A DNA stretch of 64,000 bases. It comes from Pardosa pseudoannulata (taxonomy: Eukaryota; Arthropoda; Arachnida; Araneae; Lycosidae). A program made the position numbers and the translations under genes. Location of the stretch: positions 5,099,757 to 5,163,756 of the forward strand of contig CM063509.1 in the NCBI GenBank assembly GCA_032207245.1. Reading direction: 5' to 3'. How positions within the stretch are numbered: the first letter of the stretch is position 1; each line of letters begins with the position of its first letter. Positions 1 to 13,100 of the stretch are shown piece by piece. Under the pieces are notes generated by a model. It was not told where the DNA came from, did no database searches, and saw only the letters and a program-made list of their open reading frames with translations.

Positions 1-645
1 TTTCAAATTTGAACTTTATTTCGGCAATTAAAACCTACATTTAGAAAACTCAGATTTCTTTCATAAAAATCAAAAGTAGAGTCAGAGCATTAGGGATAAA
101 ATGAATACTGATTTTGAATATATGGAGTATTTTGAATATTGTTATTTAGACATCAGTGTCAGGTAGAAATCTTTTTCTTTCAATGTATTTTTTTCTTTTT
201 TAATCTGCACTTTTATCGTGCACTGTATATCAGTTGACATAAATCTGTTCAATTTTTCCGACCCTTCCTAATAAACTAGAACCTTGAGATGTTATAAAAA
301 ACACCTTAGAATTCATGAATTAACTATAAAAAGTAAAGCATTATGGTTAAATTAGTTATCTATATTACTTAATGACAACAGAATTTTCTGTGTTGGCCTA
401 ACTTTAATTTTTGCAAAATATCAAGAACATTTGGTACAGTGCAAATTCCATTCATAGTATAAATTGGGAGATTGTTCATTGAATTGCCATCTACATTTGC
501 TAAAAGTAAAAATTCTTCAGAGTAATTATGCTAGTCAGGTATTAATGAGTTAACATCACTAAGATTTAGGTCAGATATTTGTTTTATTCATATGTATATA
601 TATATAATAATAAGCATTCATTACAGAGAAAAAAAAAATGATTAC
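1..645 (-). other. Aurora last intron (partial)
   Basis: AT-rich noncoding sequence downstream of the donor at 645. No coding exon, polyadenylation site or recognised repeat is seen apart from a short TA run near 596. Confidence 0.7.
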
Positions 646-1026
646 CCTGTGAATAAAATCTCGAGCTCCTGCAGACACATAAGGAGGATAAGCCACAGCA
701 ACATTACGTATCAAAGTATAGGTAACACTAACTGAAGCTGCTTCAAAAGGAGGTTTTCCAACCAGGAACTCATAGCACAAAACTCCCAGACACCAGAGAT
801 CCACTTTCTCATCATACTTTTGATTATCCAACATCTCTGGGGACAGGTAATCTAACGTACCACACATTGTTGTTCGTCGGGAGGAAGGAGCATGAACAGA
901 CCACCCAAAGTCAGCAATTTTCAGCTCATTTTTAGGACCAATCAGAAGATTTTCAGGCTTGATATCTCGATGAATGACTTTCTTTGAATGGCAATATTTT
1001 AGAGCCTTTCCTATCTTGTAAATATA
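646..1026 (-). CDS. AURKA-like: Aurora exon 9: catalytic and activation loops, C-lobe
   Basis: 381 bp (127 codons), acceptor ccTTAG, donor AGG|gtaatc. It encodes [48 protein letters not shown] and [20 protein letters not shown], ending at GARDFIHR. No further coding exon is visible in bases 1-645. Confidence 0.96.
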
Positions 1027-3216
1027 CTAAGGGAAAAACAAAAATCAATTTCCTAGACAGATAATATTTGTCTATAACAATCATTTCATCTAAAAGTAAA
1101 CTTTCAACTCACAGTTTAAAAAATTAGAATAAAAGATATAAAAATGTTTTACACTTAATTAATAGTAAAGAAATAAACTTTAACAAATAATGCTAATTAT
1201 CCTTCTCCCCCAATAGAATAGCAGTATGTGTTTTAGTATAAAGGCCATAATTGAATTTTGAATATTGTGAGTGGGATGCAGCATAAATATACTACACAGA
1301 TTCAGAGAGGAACCTTTTAGTTAATAATATGAGTTAAATCAACAATTTTCAGTAAAATTTTGACCCAGCTCATTAAGATTAGGTTTGTAATTTCTGTATG
1401 CGACCATTATAATGTCATCCAATTGTGAATCAGTACGCCTGTTTCCTATGTATTCATAGCAGACTCTTTTATTAAAGAGTTTGGTTTGGAGCACTATGGT
1501 CTATTTTTTTGCTACAAAAGGGATAATGAAATTGAGGACAACTGCTGATTCTGAATCGCTATCAACACCCATGCCAGGATTGGGATTTGAACCTGCAGAT
1601 TCCAGTACCAAAAGTAGTGCTATAACATTTGTCCATCATCCAGCCTTTTATTTAATGAGAACCTCAAGGAGTTTTGCAGGAGCACACCCCCACAGCAGAA
1701 TACTTTCCAATGTTCTGCAACAGGCTTTCAGATAATCAAAAATGTTCTGCAGGAGATATATTTATTTTATCATATATTTACTCTCCCACAATATTATTCC
1801 TATTGTGGTATATTTTCATCTTTACCAATATGTATAACTAAAAATATTTAATAAAACAGTGCGACCTGAAATTTACAAAAATATTTCTATTAAAACCAAG
1901 GCATTAACATAGAATTGATTGTCCTGTCAATTACTTTTGATGTAAGATATTTTGAGATATCACTACGATGATAAAAATGGGACTGATCATTTGGACCAAA
2001 CGTTAATGTAGGGGAAGTTTTTAGGATAGACAGATCGCGAGCTATCTATCACACTGGTAGGGTGTAGGGAAGACAAAGAAATGACAACTCTTCCAAAGGG
2101 TTATTGACTGCAAGAAATTCCAAGTAAACCTCAGTACTTTCAAATTTGTAGTTTCCTTTAAAAATATTTTGTAATAAATTTAATTTTTCTCACCACTTTT
2201 ATAAAGGTTGGAACTGCCACTTCCATGATTCTTTCCAACTTATGGAAAACCATCGATATGTATGTATGTATGTATGTGTGTGTGTATATATATAAAGGGA
2301 AAAAAAGTTTTTCCCCCGAGCCGCGATTGTTCTGAAGCGGAGCCAGTTGTTCTGTGACAGGCGTCGCACTTTTTGGTACATTCTGCTTTAGGGGAGCACA
2401 CAAATCGTTTATATCGACAACTGATCTAGCAGCTATTACTAATGTCATATCTTGGCTTATATAGTTCATAATATATCCTTATGCCAGCAAACAACACACA
2501 ATATAAATGCATAAAATCTCACAAAATGTATCCTTAAAAGTTACTAAAAACTTAAAACCTATGTCAAAATAAGTAATCCATATTAATGCAATTGTATATT
2601 TTTAAACAAATATAGCATCATAATAATAAATATTTATCTCTACAGAACTTACACCAGCAGCAGTCTTTTCATCAAATCGTTTTGCCAGCTTCAATTGTTG
2701 GTAGAGTTCCCCACCTGGTGCATATTCCAAAACTAAATACACTCTACTTTCATCGTAAAAATATCCATATAACCGCAAAATATTAGGATGCCTGAAATAA
2801 AAGTAATGTTAGCCAGAGAAAATTACGTCTGCAATAAAAAGTATATTTCATTTTAGCAATCAAGAATAAGACAGTTTGTGAGGCATTTCTTAATGATGCA
2901 AAATTTTTTATGAAAAGTTAATGGTTTAGAATGACACAGTAAGAATTAAAAGGAATGTATGTGCAAGAACAAAAATATTACACACACACACACACTAAAA
3001 CACAAACATATGCATATATTACTTCAATCTCTTGTACTTTAATCCAGAACTGAAAAAAGTTTCCGTCAGATATGCCCAGCTGGGGAAAAATGTTAAGAAC
3101 TCCCAATTTAAAATATACTCAATTTCAGTTTACAGTGGAAAATTTCTACAGAAATTAAAATATTTTATTTTTGTATAGTTTGAAATACAGTTGTGGGAAT
3201 TTGTATTGAAAAAATT

Positions 3217-3294
<78 letters not shown>

Positions 3295-5545
3295 AGAAAA
3301 AAATATGCGTGAAATTACAAGAATATACTTAGTTCCTGTTAAATTGAAATCAGATTTTAATAGAATTTAAATTTACTGATTATGAAAATTTATATCAAGT
3401 ACAACAAAAGAGCTCATATAACAATAGTTTTTAGAAATAAGCAGGAACACAGTGTTCATATATGAATTCATGGATCTAAATCAAGTTCATGGCATAGATG
3501 CCCATAGCCATTTAAAATTGGCTTTAAGCAGTATGCCTCAATCTCTTTGATCTTGTTTAGCAAAACAGAAGACTAGAATTCTCTAAACCAAACATATAAG
3601 TAAATAATTCTAAAAAGAAATGAATTTTAATGGAATGTGCAAATTCCATTACAATTATTTTACTTCATTAAAAGAACAAAATACCCTTTCAAATTCACTT
3701 TTGTCATTTTTATCATAGAGTACTCTTGCACATTATTAATTTTTCTAATCTTTCTGAACCTAAACTATTTCTTAATTTATTCTGAAATTTTTCAGAACCT
3801 TCCTTAGAAAGAAAATTATGATCAACAAAAACTCATTCAGATTCAATATTCAGATAACATTCCTTAATTAAAATCTTACAATATTCTACTTAATATTTGA
3901 AATTCTCACAAAATAGCTTTGCCTTGCAGAAGAATTCTAGCCTATTCAGTACAACTAACACCAAAGCTTATTCTAATTAGTAAACAATGCCTCTTTTTTT
4001 TTTTTAAAACAGTATTCAAGATATACTACTGCTGATAAGCTACTGCTTTCAATCTATGCAGATTTGTAGTTCTGAACTTCTAATGTCTACATATATCAAA
4101 TTACTTTTCTAAATCATTTTGTAAAGCTTCTTAAAGGTTCCAATTGAGAAATGCATTATCCATTAATGCACTTAAAAAGAATTATGGAGATGATTTTCGT
4201 AAAATTCTCTTAAAATATCTTCTGCAGTAGAATGCTTAAAAAGGGCAAAACCAATCTTGTTGAAGCTTCGTTTTGTGATGGGTCACACAGTATAGTTTTT
4301 TAAAAATGCTTATACTTACTCATTTTGCACTTCTAGCGATTAATTTCAATAAGACTGATGTTAAAAAAATTATTAATCAGTTCAAAAATCAAGGACCCAA
4401 CATAAAAATTAAGTGGCCTAAGATAGAATTTAAAATTAATGAGCCTTTGAGGATTGTATAAACTTTATACTTTTTGGTATTGTCATTATAGTAGATGCAT
4501 GAGTTGCAAAATTTAAACAGAGAAAAAGAGAGCTCCTTTTTATCAATTTTTGTCACTAAAAACCTTTTCTGCCAACAACACTTCAGAATATGTATGTAAT
4601 CTCTGTTTAGAATAAATAATTTTTTGCCAACCCCAATTTTTGTTTCTTTGTCAGCCTAGTTTTAAAATAGTTTTCACTAGTGATATAAATATCATTTAAC
4701 CCCTTAAAGGCTGGCAATGTGGAAACACAATATTTTTTTATTAAGTTTTTCAATATTTTAATTGTTGGTTATAAATTAATTACAGTTTCCACTAGCAATA
4801 TTTTCCCCAAATCAAAACGATTTTCTTTGTTTTGAAAAGTTTAAAGTAGACTTTAGGTTGATAAATTTTTGATAATTACCTTAAGTGAGACTGAATTTCT
4901 ACTTCTCTTCTCAGCTGATGCAGCACTCCATTTTTTTGTAATTGTGATATATACAAAACCTGATTTGAAAACACATGACACAATTTATTAAACAAAGACA
5001 AAATAAAACCAAAGAAAAACTGCATACTTTTCTTCATTAAACAAAAAGGTGAGATAAAAAATTTGCTGTAATTACGAAGTTTAATTTTTAAAAAAATGAA
5101 GGGGGGGGGAGAAAGAGAACATAGCAGGAACATATTTTAATTAGAACCAGATAAATTATTTAAATCTTTCCCCTCTAGCCTATGTTTGTTCCTGAAACAA
5201 TTTTGAACCAAAATATGAATACAAAATTTATTGTACAGTACAGCACTACTAAAAAGATTGCTTAGAATTTATATGATAATTTATAACTTAACAGTCCTGA
5301 TGCACTAGTAAAAGGTGTAATGAAAAGTATAATTTATACGACACAAAGCTTTAGTTACACATAATTTCCCCCCTTTTCTAGTATAAATTTTCAGACTTGG
5401 TAATTATTCAAAAAGACTGGAATATCACAAGAAAAAGAGATAATTTTGCAGAGTGTGTAAAATATGATATTAACGTCATTATTTTGGAATCATTTCTGCA
5501 TAACTTAATTTTTGATCACAATAATGTAAATCAATTAAAAAATTC

Positions 5546-5602
<57 letters not shown>

Positions 5603-7121
5603 TCATATATTAATCTTATTCTTTTTTTTTAAATTGGGAAACTTTAGTCAAGGTAATTTAAATCAAGCACCACATGGAATTTTAAACTCTGAGCCTTATT
5701 TGTAATTTAAAAATAATAAATGTTATCTAACTTGCTTAAACATTTGTCTAATTTTGTTTGTTACTACCATTATTAGGGGGTTTATATTAAATTAAAATTT
5801 GAAGAGTTTAATGCAATTCTAGTTTTAATTTTTTAAGGTATCTAAGTTTGGAGAACTTTTTTTCTTTAAACGTAGAAACTAGTTCATGTTTTTGCATTTT
5901 TAGAATTATTTTTTATATTATCATAGATAATTGCATTTTAAAAAATTATTCCTGGAGAAGTTTTTATAAAATTTCTAATAAATGAAGAAAATTTAGTAAA
6001 AAAAATTAGGTTTTTTTTAAAGGTATAATTTTTTAATAAATTATTTCAATATTTTTTGATGCAGCACATTTCTTATACACTGGACTAGTGAAATCTTTGC
6101 TTAATTTACATTTGGTAAAAAATTTTGATTCTTCAAAATCATACACATTGAATTTTTAACAAATGTTTATTACCTTTATAGCTAATTATGAGTGTAACAT
6201 CATTAAAAATTATCCAAATTTTAAGCTTTTAGGTCATCTACTAGTCAATACTATCAAAAGCTTTCATAATAATTTTCAACAAAATATTTTAATAACTTTT
6301 TGAAAAATCGCATTTCAAGTTTCAACATTTTATTAAAAATACCGTTCTGAGAATAATGCATTTGAAGTTTATGAAAGCATTTTTAACTATTAAAAAACTA
6401 AAATACATGTTTAAAATTGCCCACACTTATATGTCACATTTTTCAACTTTGGCATATTTTTTCTTACCAGAAAAATATTTAAACTATTCTTGATGAAAAT
6501 TTACAAAGTTTTGTCCAAAAAATGGTCTAAATTCACAACTTCCGGCTTAATAAGACAGCTGTAACTTTTCTTTAAAATGTCATAGAGACAGAACAAAAAC
6601 AGATTTAGAAGCGTAAAAGTTGAAATTTTACAATAGAGAGAAAAAAAAAAAATGTGATTTTTGGCAAAAAATGATGTTTAGACAGATACCTTAAAGATAC
6701 TGTAAAAATGAGTGTCCCTTATCATACATATAGAACAAATTATTGAATTAGATTTCTGTGATAAGTCACAACAGAAACATAATAAAAGAAATGTATGTAT
6801 AGTTTTTTTTTTTTTTGACAAATTCTGGTTTTAATTGACTATTTTAACGATGCTTTAATATTTGTATTGTCACACTTTAAAGTTTATACCTCATTTATTA
6901 AACTTCAATTAAATTTCAGATATGATATATTGCATGCAAATTTACATACTTGATTATGAAACAGGCTACAATATAAAAACAGAATATTTATAAAACTAAC
7001 TAGGTCCCATATTGATAGTAAAACCTTTTACGATAGAGGCTTAAAATAAGTTATAGAATAGGAATGACAGAATATTCAAACGTTTTTAATGGAAATAAAC
7101 AAAACTATAAATAAAGAAATT

Positions 7122-7165
<44 letters not shown>

Positions 7166-10100
7166 AACTATGCTAGATCAAAGAACAATACTATAATGCA
7201 TGTGCAAATGCATAAAAAAATTTAGTACCACTTTTATAATAAAAAAAATTCATACTTTTAAAGCCACAATAAATTTGCTGCTTTTTTCTCTAGCTAAGTA
7301 AACATTTCCAAATTTACCCTTCCCTAAGGATTTTCCAATGTCAAAATCATCTAGAGTCCATTTTTTTGTCCTGTAAGTAAATAATGAGAAAATTACAAAC
7401 ACAATTATTTTTTCTTATTTAAATCACTGTAAATTTTATATACAGTAACATACTATTAGTTTTTACATGTAATCAAATTATTTAGATGCAATTGTTTGAA
7501 AAGAACTAGATTTATTAGTTTTATGATTAACTTATCACCAGGAATACTTTAATTTTTTGTACAAGCAGACACCCATTGTATTTACAGCAAAAGTGTCCTT
7601 TATGCTATTACAAAATGTAATTTTTTTGATAATAAATATACACAGTAGAAACTTCCTTATACAAAGATTAGGGGGTGGGGGACAGTGATAATTCATTGTA
7701 TAAGTGAATAATAGTTGTTTCCTTCTATGAAAGCACTACTAAATGCAATTTAAAGGTAAAAAGTAAATATATTGATATTTGTTATGACAAAAATTGTTTC
7801 TCAATTCATTAAACACAAAATACAAATACATGAAAGGAACACTTCTTATAAATCACTTTCAAATTAAAATATTAAATGTTGAGTGGAGTAAAGAAAACAA
7901 ACATTAAAAAACCCTCTTCCCTTTTTGAAGAATAATGGGTACAAAAATTCTGTAAGGGGAAACCACAGGCAGATGTTAATATGTTCAGTACAAATCTGTG
8001 AAAGATTTTTGTTAATTCTAAAAAATAAGCATACTTACTCTGATTGAGCCCCTGAACCAGATGTTGGAGGAGGCATTGCTGGTTTTTTAAACAGGTCCTA
8101 TAAATAAAAATTCAAATAAAGTAAATACATATTGATAAAAAGGGTTATACATAATATCTGGAGGAGAAGAACTACTATTAGTGAACTCTATAAATCTTTT
8201 AACAATCTAGATATAGTGCAATATTTAAGGATTCAGAGAATTAAATGGACAGGGCACCTGTGCATAATAGATGAAGATTGTGTAACAAAAAAGATCTTCT
8301 CGGCCAGATCATTTGGCACCCCAAAAAGAGGGAGACCTAAACTTAGATGGCTCGACAGTTTGGAATCAGACTTTTAAAAATTACTGACTGGATGTCCATG
8401 GCCAGGGATAGAAGAGCCTGGAATTCGATTCTGAGGAAGGCAAGGGCCCATTCTAGGCTGTTTGGCCATTGAAGAAGAAAAAGAGTTATAATTCTTTTAA
8501 AAAGAAAGCTATAAAGATCCCTATTTGCATAGCTGACAACACACAATCGACGAAAATCTTACAATTTAATAAGCTAGACATGCAAGCTAGAAATTTAAGC
8601 TAAAATACTTCAAGATTTATGTTATATTTTCTAAAGGAACATATTCCAAATACTTTGTAACTTTCTCCCCTCCCCCCAAAAAAGATAGATTCTAAAAACT
8701 CTGCTTAAAAGATTTCCCCCCACCCTTTTTTTAAGAAATGAGAAAGAGAAGGAGATAAATTTACCCAATAAAAATACTTTCACAGAGAATGTAAAATTGG
8801 TTAGAATGCTGCAGTACGTTATTCCTCAGTATGATTAAAAAGGTCACTGGAAGTGAATATTCTTAAATAATTATCCTCAAATTATAGTGTAACATGATAG
8901 TGTATAATTTTTAAAAAAGTTTGACTATTTGAAAAATAAAATAAGGATAAACTAAATAAAACCAAAAGTTAATTTAACCATAACTGTAAATATTTTTTAA
9001 AATTAGAATGTTTCAAAAATTTATATTATAAGATATTAAATTAGTAATACACAGGGGTCAGGTGTTATATCTCATACCTCAGATTTTAGTAGTTTTTAAA
9101 AAACTTTTTGAACCTTTGTTACTGTAAAATGTTGTACAGATAAGTTTAGTTAAACAAAATATTAGCAGAAATAGCAATGAAGGTAACAGCAGAATTAATT
9201 TTAAAATTAATGCAAAAATTAGACAAAGCATATGTGGCCTACATTGAAACGTAATGCTATATATACATAATGCTATATATACACTTCTTAGTTCTAGAAA
9301 TAATAAACACTTTAAGAGATTAATATCTTACTATTGTTTAAAAAGTACAATAGATAAATATTTAAGTATATAAAGATATAGATGAGTAAAATAATATATT
9401 TGCTACTTACATCACAATTTCTCTTTAATATGAGGAAAGAAAAATTACAAAAGTTAAAATATTTTTCTAAAATACTGACATAATGAAAACTAAATGTTCA
9501 AAATAGAAACAATTTATGTTGACTTATGGAAAATCCAGTAAATCATTTTCGTCAAATGAAGGCAATGAAGTCAAGTGGTAATTTTTAGTCAATTAATAGT
9601 AAAACATATTATTAGTGATTTAAACTGACTTTAAAAGGTTGACATTTAATGCACCTTATCATGCTATATTACATAAATAACAAGCTGAAGGTTTTAAATC
9701 AACTTTTTGAAACTTCAACCCAGAAAAATTTTAGAATTCTGTCAAGTTCTATAAAATTGCAATCCAAGATGAATTTCATGTTCACACTTTGAAATGAAGG
9801 CATCAAAAAAGGGACAATGAGATTTAAGGCAATTCTTTACAGCAGATAGATATAGAGGAACCAAAATTACTAGCAAATGCCATCAAAGATCAGCTGCTGA
9901 AATATCAGTGGGAGATTCTCAGTCATTCCCTCCCTACAGTCTTTACTTGTCTTTTTGCAATTTTCATGCTGTTTGAGAACCCCCAAAAACATTTCTATGA
10001 AAGGAGAACATCCTATAAAGTTTCCCAGTGGAATAAATGTTTGAACCTCCACAGCCGATATCTTTGAATAAAAAAGAACTGCTGTTGCAACAGGTGGACT

Positions 10101-13100
10101 TGTATAATTATTTATTGGATGTACATTATAGCCATGTGCTGTAAAAAATGCTTAAAAATTGTGATTTTCGAACTACAGAAATGATTTTTCATAAGTTCTG
10201 TAAACAAAAGCAGTACTTAGTTGGTTTAGAGGTTTTGCATATTTGTGCTAATTTTTACAGTTGACAAGTGCTGTATGGCTTTAGGCTAGATCAGCAGTGG
10301 AATTGCATTACAGTTGAATGGATTTTCTGTAAGTCAGCAAGAAATCTAGCCAACCATAAAAGTTGGCAGGGAGGCTAGGTGGATTTGTGCTGCTAAATTT
10401 TATATTTGACTAGATTTTTCTACAAGAACCCAATAAATAAAAAAGAGAAATAAACAAAAATTAAAAAAAAAAAACAAACAAACAACAGAAATAATAAAAA
10501 AACAGGAGCATCTTACATCATCTTTCGAGGATGACTGTGGCTTTTGGTCAACTGGCTGAGGTACTTTGAAACCTCCATCCTTATTTTCAGCAACAGGCAC
10601 TTGCTTTGCAATTTTGTTTTCCTTCCCCGAGGATAACTGTGGAGTCACTTTATTATGCACAGCAATTTGTTCATTATTGCTTGAAATATTTTTAGGTTGA
10701 AGAGGATGAACAACAGCCTATATTTAAAAAATATAAGTGGGATGAAAATGAATAAAATTTATCAATGTAACAAATTTCTGAAAATCCTGACTTTTTTTTT
10801 TACACATTTAAAGAACTTCCTGAAATAATCTTAGAAAAAAATTATACACACATGGCTTACAGTAGCAAAAAACTATTTTTGTCTAAAATTAAGAACATAA
10901 AGAAAGAAAACCATCCAGAGTAAAATATATGTACATAAATGAATTATAATTTAAATGCAGTATTTACATTGTCTTTCCTTGTTCAAAATGCAAAGGAAAA
11001 AGTGAATTAGAGCAGCAAATTATCAATAATTGAGTTCATATTTTTGTCTATATACCTTTCTAAGTATTTTCCCCTTTTAATTAATTATTAAATAAAGTTT
11101 AACATTTGTTTTCAACCTTAGAAAATAAATAGATAAAACAGCTTTTTTAAACTACTATAAAAAAGATGATTTATATTTAAAAAAAAATCCATAGCATTCG
11201 ATTAATTTTCCCAACATATTTGCCATTTTCCTGACATTCCTAGACAAGGAGACATTGTGTTTATATTTTCTAAATATATAATAGCAGAATTTGTTAAAAC
11301 ATTTCAATACTAATACAGGCAAAACATGTAAAAATAAGTCGACTTGCATATGATATTCAGACTACGGGTATTAAATTAAGTGCATTATTTTGAGAAAATT
11401 TATTCTTAATAAAAAAGAAAGCAACAATTTCAGTACAATTCTAAAGTAATTAAATAAAACATGTGAAGAAGTATGCAAATGTCTTGAATGATTTTACAAA
11501 GAAAATACCATTTGTATGACCAATCTAACAAAGAAAAAGAATATTGTTTTTCCTATCTTACAATTTTAAATGAATTAAAAGCAATTTAAATACAAAGCAC
11601 ATAAGTTTTAATTTTAATTTGTATGACAGACAATAAATTAATTTAGCGAAAAAAAAAAAAACCCCAAACTACAGTAGATTTGAGATGTCGTTACATTTTT
11701 GCACAGTTGGCAATACTCATGGCAGTAGATTGGGTAGAAAAACAATAAAGGATACATGAATGATAAAAGTAATTGATAAGTCCAAAAATAATTTTAGAAA
11801 GGCTTACCCTACTGTTAAATATAAGCTTTTAATGTGTTAGTAGAGTTAAAAAATTGTGACTACATTTAACTTTTGATATAATATTTAAAAATATTAGTAA
11901 ACAAACTTTGTAACAGTTTTAACAAATCAGAACAATACCTTTTGATAATTTTAATTTTTTAAACATTAATATTCTAAGAGATACATATTTTTTAACTGTA
12001 TTTAACTTACAAATATTAATTTTATAATAATATGCAACACCTTATATATAAATGTATAAAATAATTCTTCCCATCTCAAACCTTGATTACTAGACTGGTT
12101 GTCAGTAAATGAAGATTTGGAAGTTACATAGAAACCCTGAAGTTTCAAGACTAAAAATGTAAGTTATTGAATATAACAAGGACACGAGTATTCAAGAATT
12201 AAAAAAGAATTTCCCTAGAATTAATTACATTTTAAAGAACACAAAAGTAATTTTGAATTAATCCTTAAAAACATTGAATTAGAAAAAAACAAAATGGAGT
12301 AGTAATTCTACTAAGTTTTTAATTCTTTATAATTATGAAAAGTTTGTGCTCATTTTTATGATTTTTAAAAGTGTATATATATAATTCAAATATTTACGTT
12401 TAATAAGATAATTTTGTATTTCCTCTCATGAACAATTGGCCAGTTTTATGTAAAAATTTTGAATCAATACTTGCTCAACGATATACTTAATAACAAAAAT
12501 ATATTAATTTAATAATGGCAACAAAAATAGAGTTTAGTCCCAGAATTAAACTTTATTTCTGCTCATTAGAGTTATTCTTGGCAGCAAGCCAAAATAGACC
12601 AGAGAATGGGATATCAAAACTGTTCTGTAAAGATTCCCATAATTAAGATCTACACTAATTTTTTTAGAAATAAAAAACTGCATATCTTTATAAGTATATT
12701 AACATTGTTTTCATTTCTTACTTTTCTAAATGATTTTTTAAAATAATTTTTTAAAGTAATGACTATGTCTTTTAATAACACAAAGGTATTGTAATAATAC
12801 AAAGTTTTAAATACTACATTGTCAGCAACAACACAGATAAAATTATGAATTATTATTTACTTGTTTTATAGATGATTTGGCTGTAGTAGCTATAGGTTTC
12901 TTAACTTGAGGTTGGTTAAGCTTTCCAGACTTTAGACTTTCTACTTTGGCAACTACTGATCCACTGGTATTTGTAGTCTGTCAAAACCATATAAATTTTA
13001 AATGCAGGGTTTGAGGAAATCTGCATTGAGATTTATACTATTTTTTTTTTTTTTTATAAATCAATCTACATGCTTATAAAATATGATATTAAAAAATCAT

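Larger units (their letters stand above)
4960..7255 (-). other. Aurora intron 6
   Basis: Noncoding. It contains TA microsatellites (5547-5599), a TTAA-flanked MITE (5837-6690) and a (TA)n(GA)n tract (7121-7166). Confidence 0.8.
8098..10516 (-). other. Aurora intron 4
   Basis: Contains the LINE fragment next to exon 5, the candidate microexon at 9411-9422, and otherwise unremarkable AT-rich sequence. Confidence 0.75.

Noticed and set aside
2158..2469. 103-codon minus-strand frame inside Aurora intron 8
   Set aside because: Crosses a CATA repeat, no recognised domain, lies within the intron between two secure exons.
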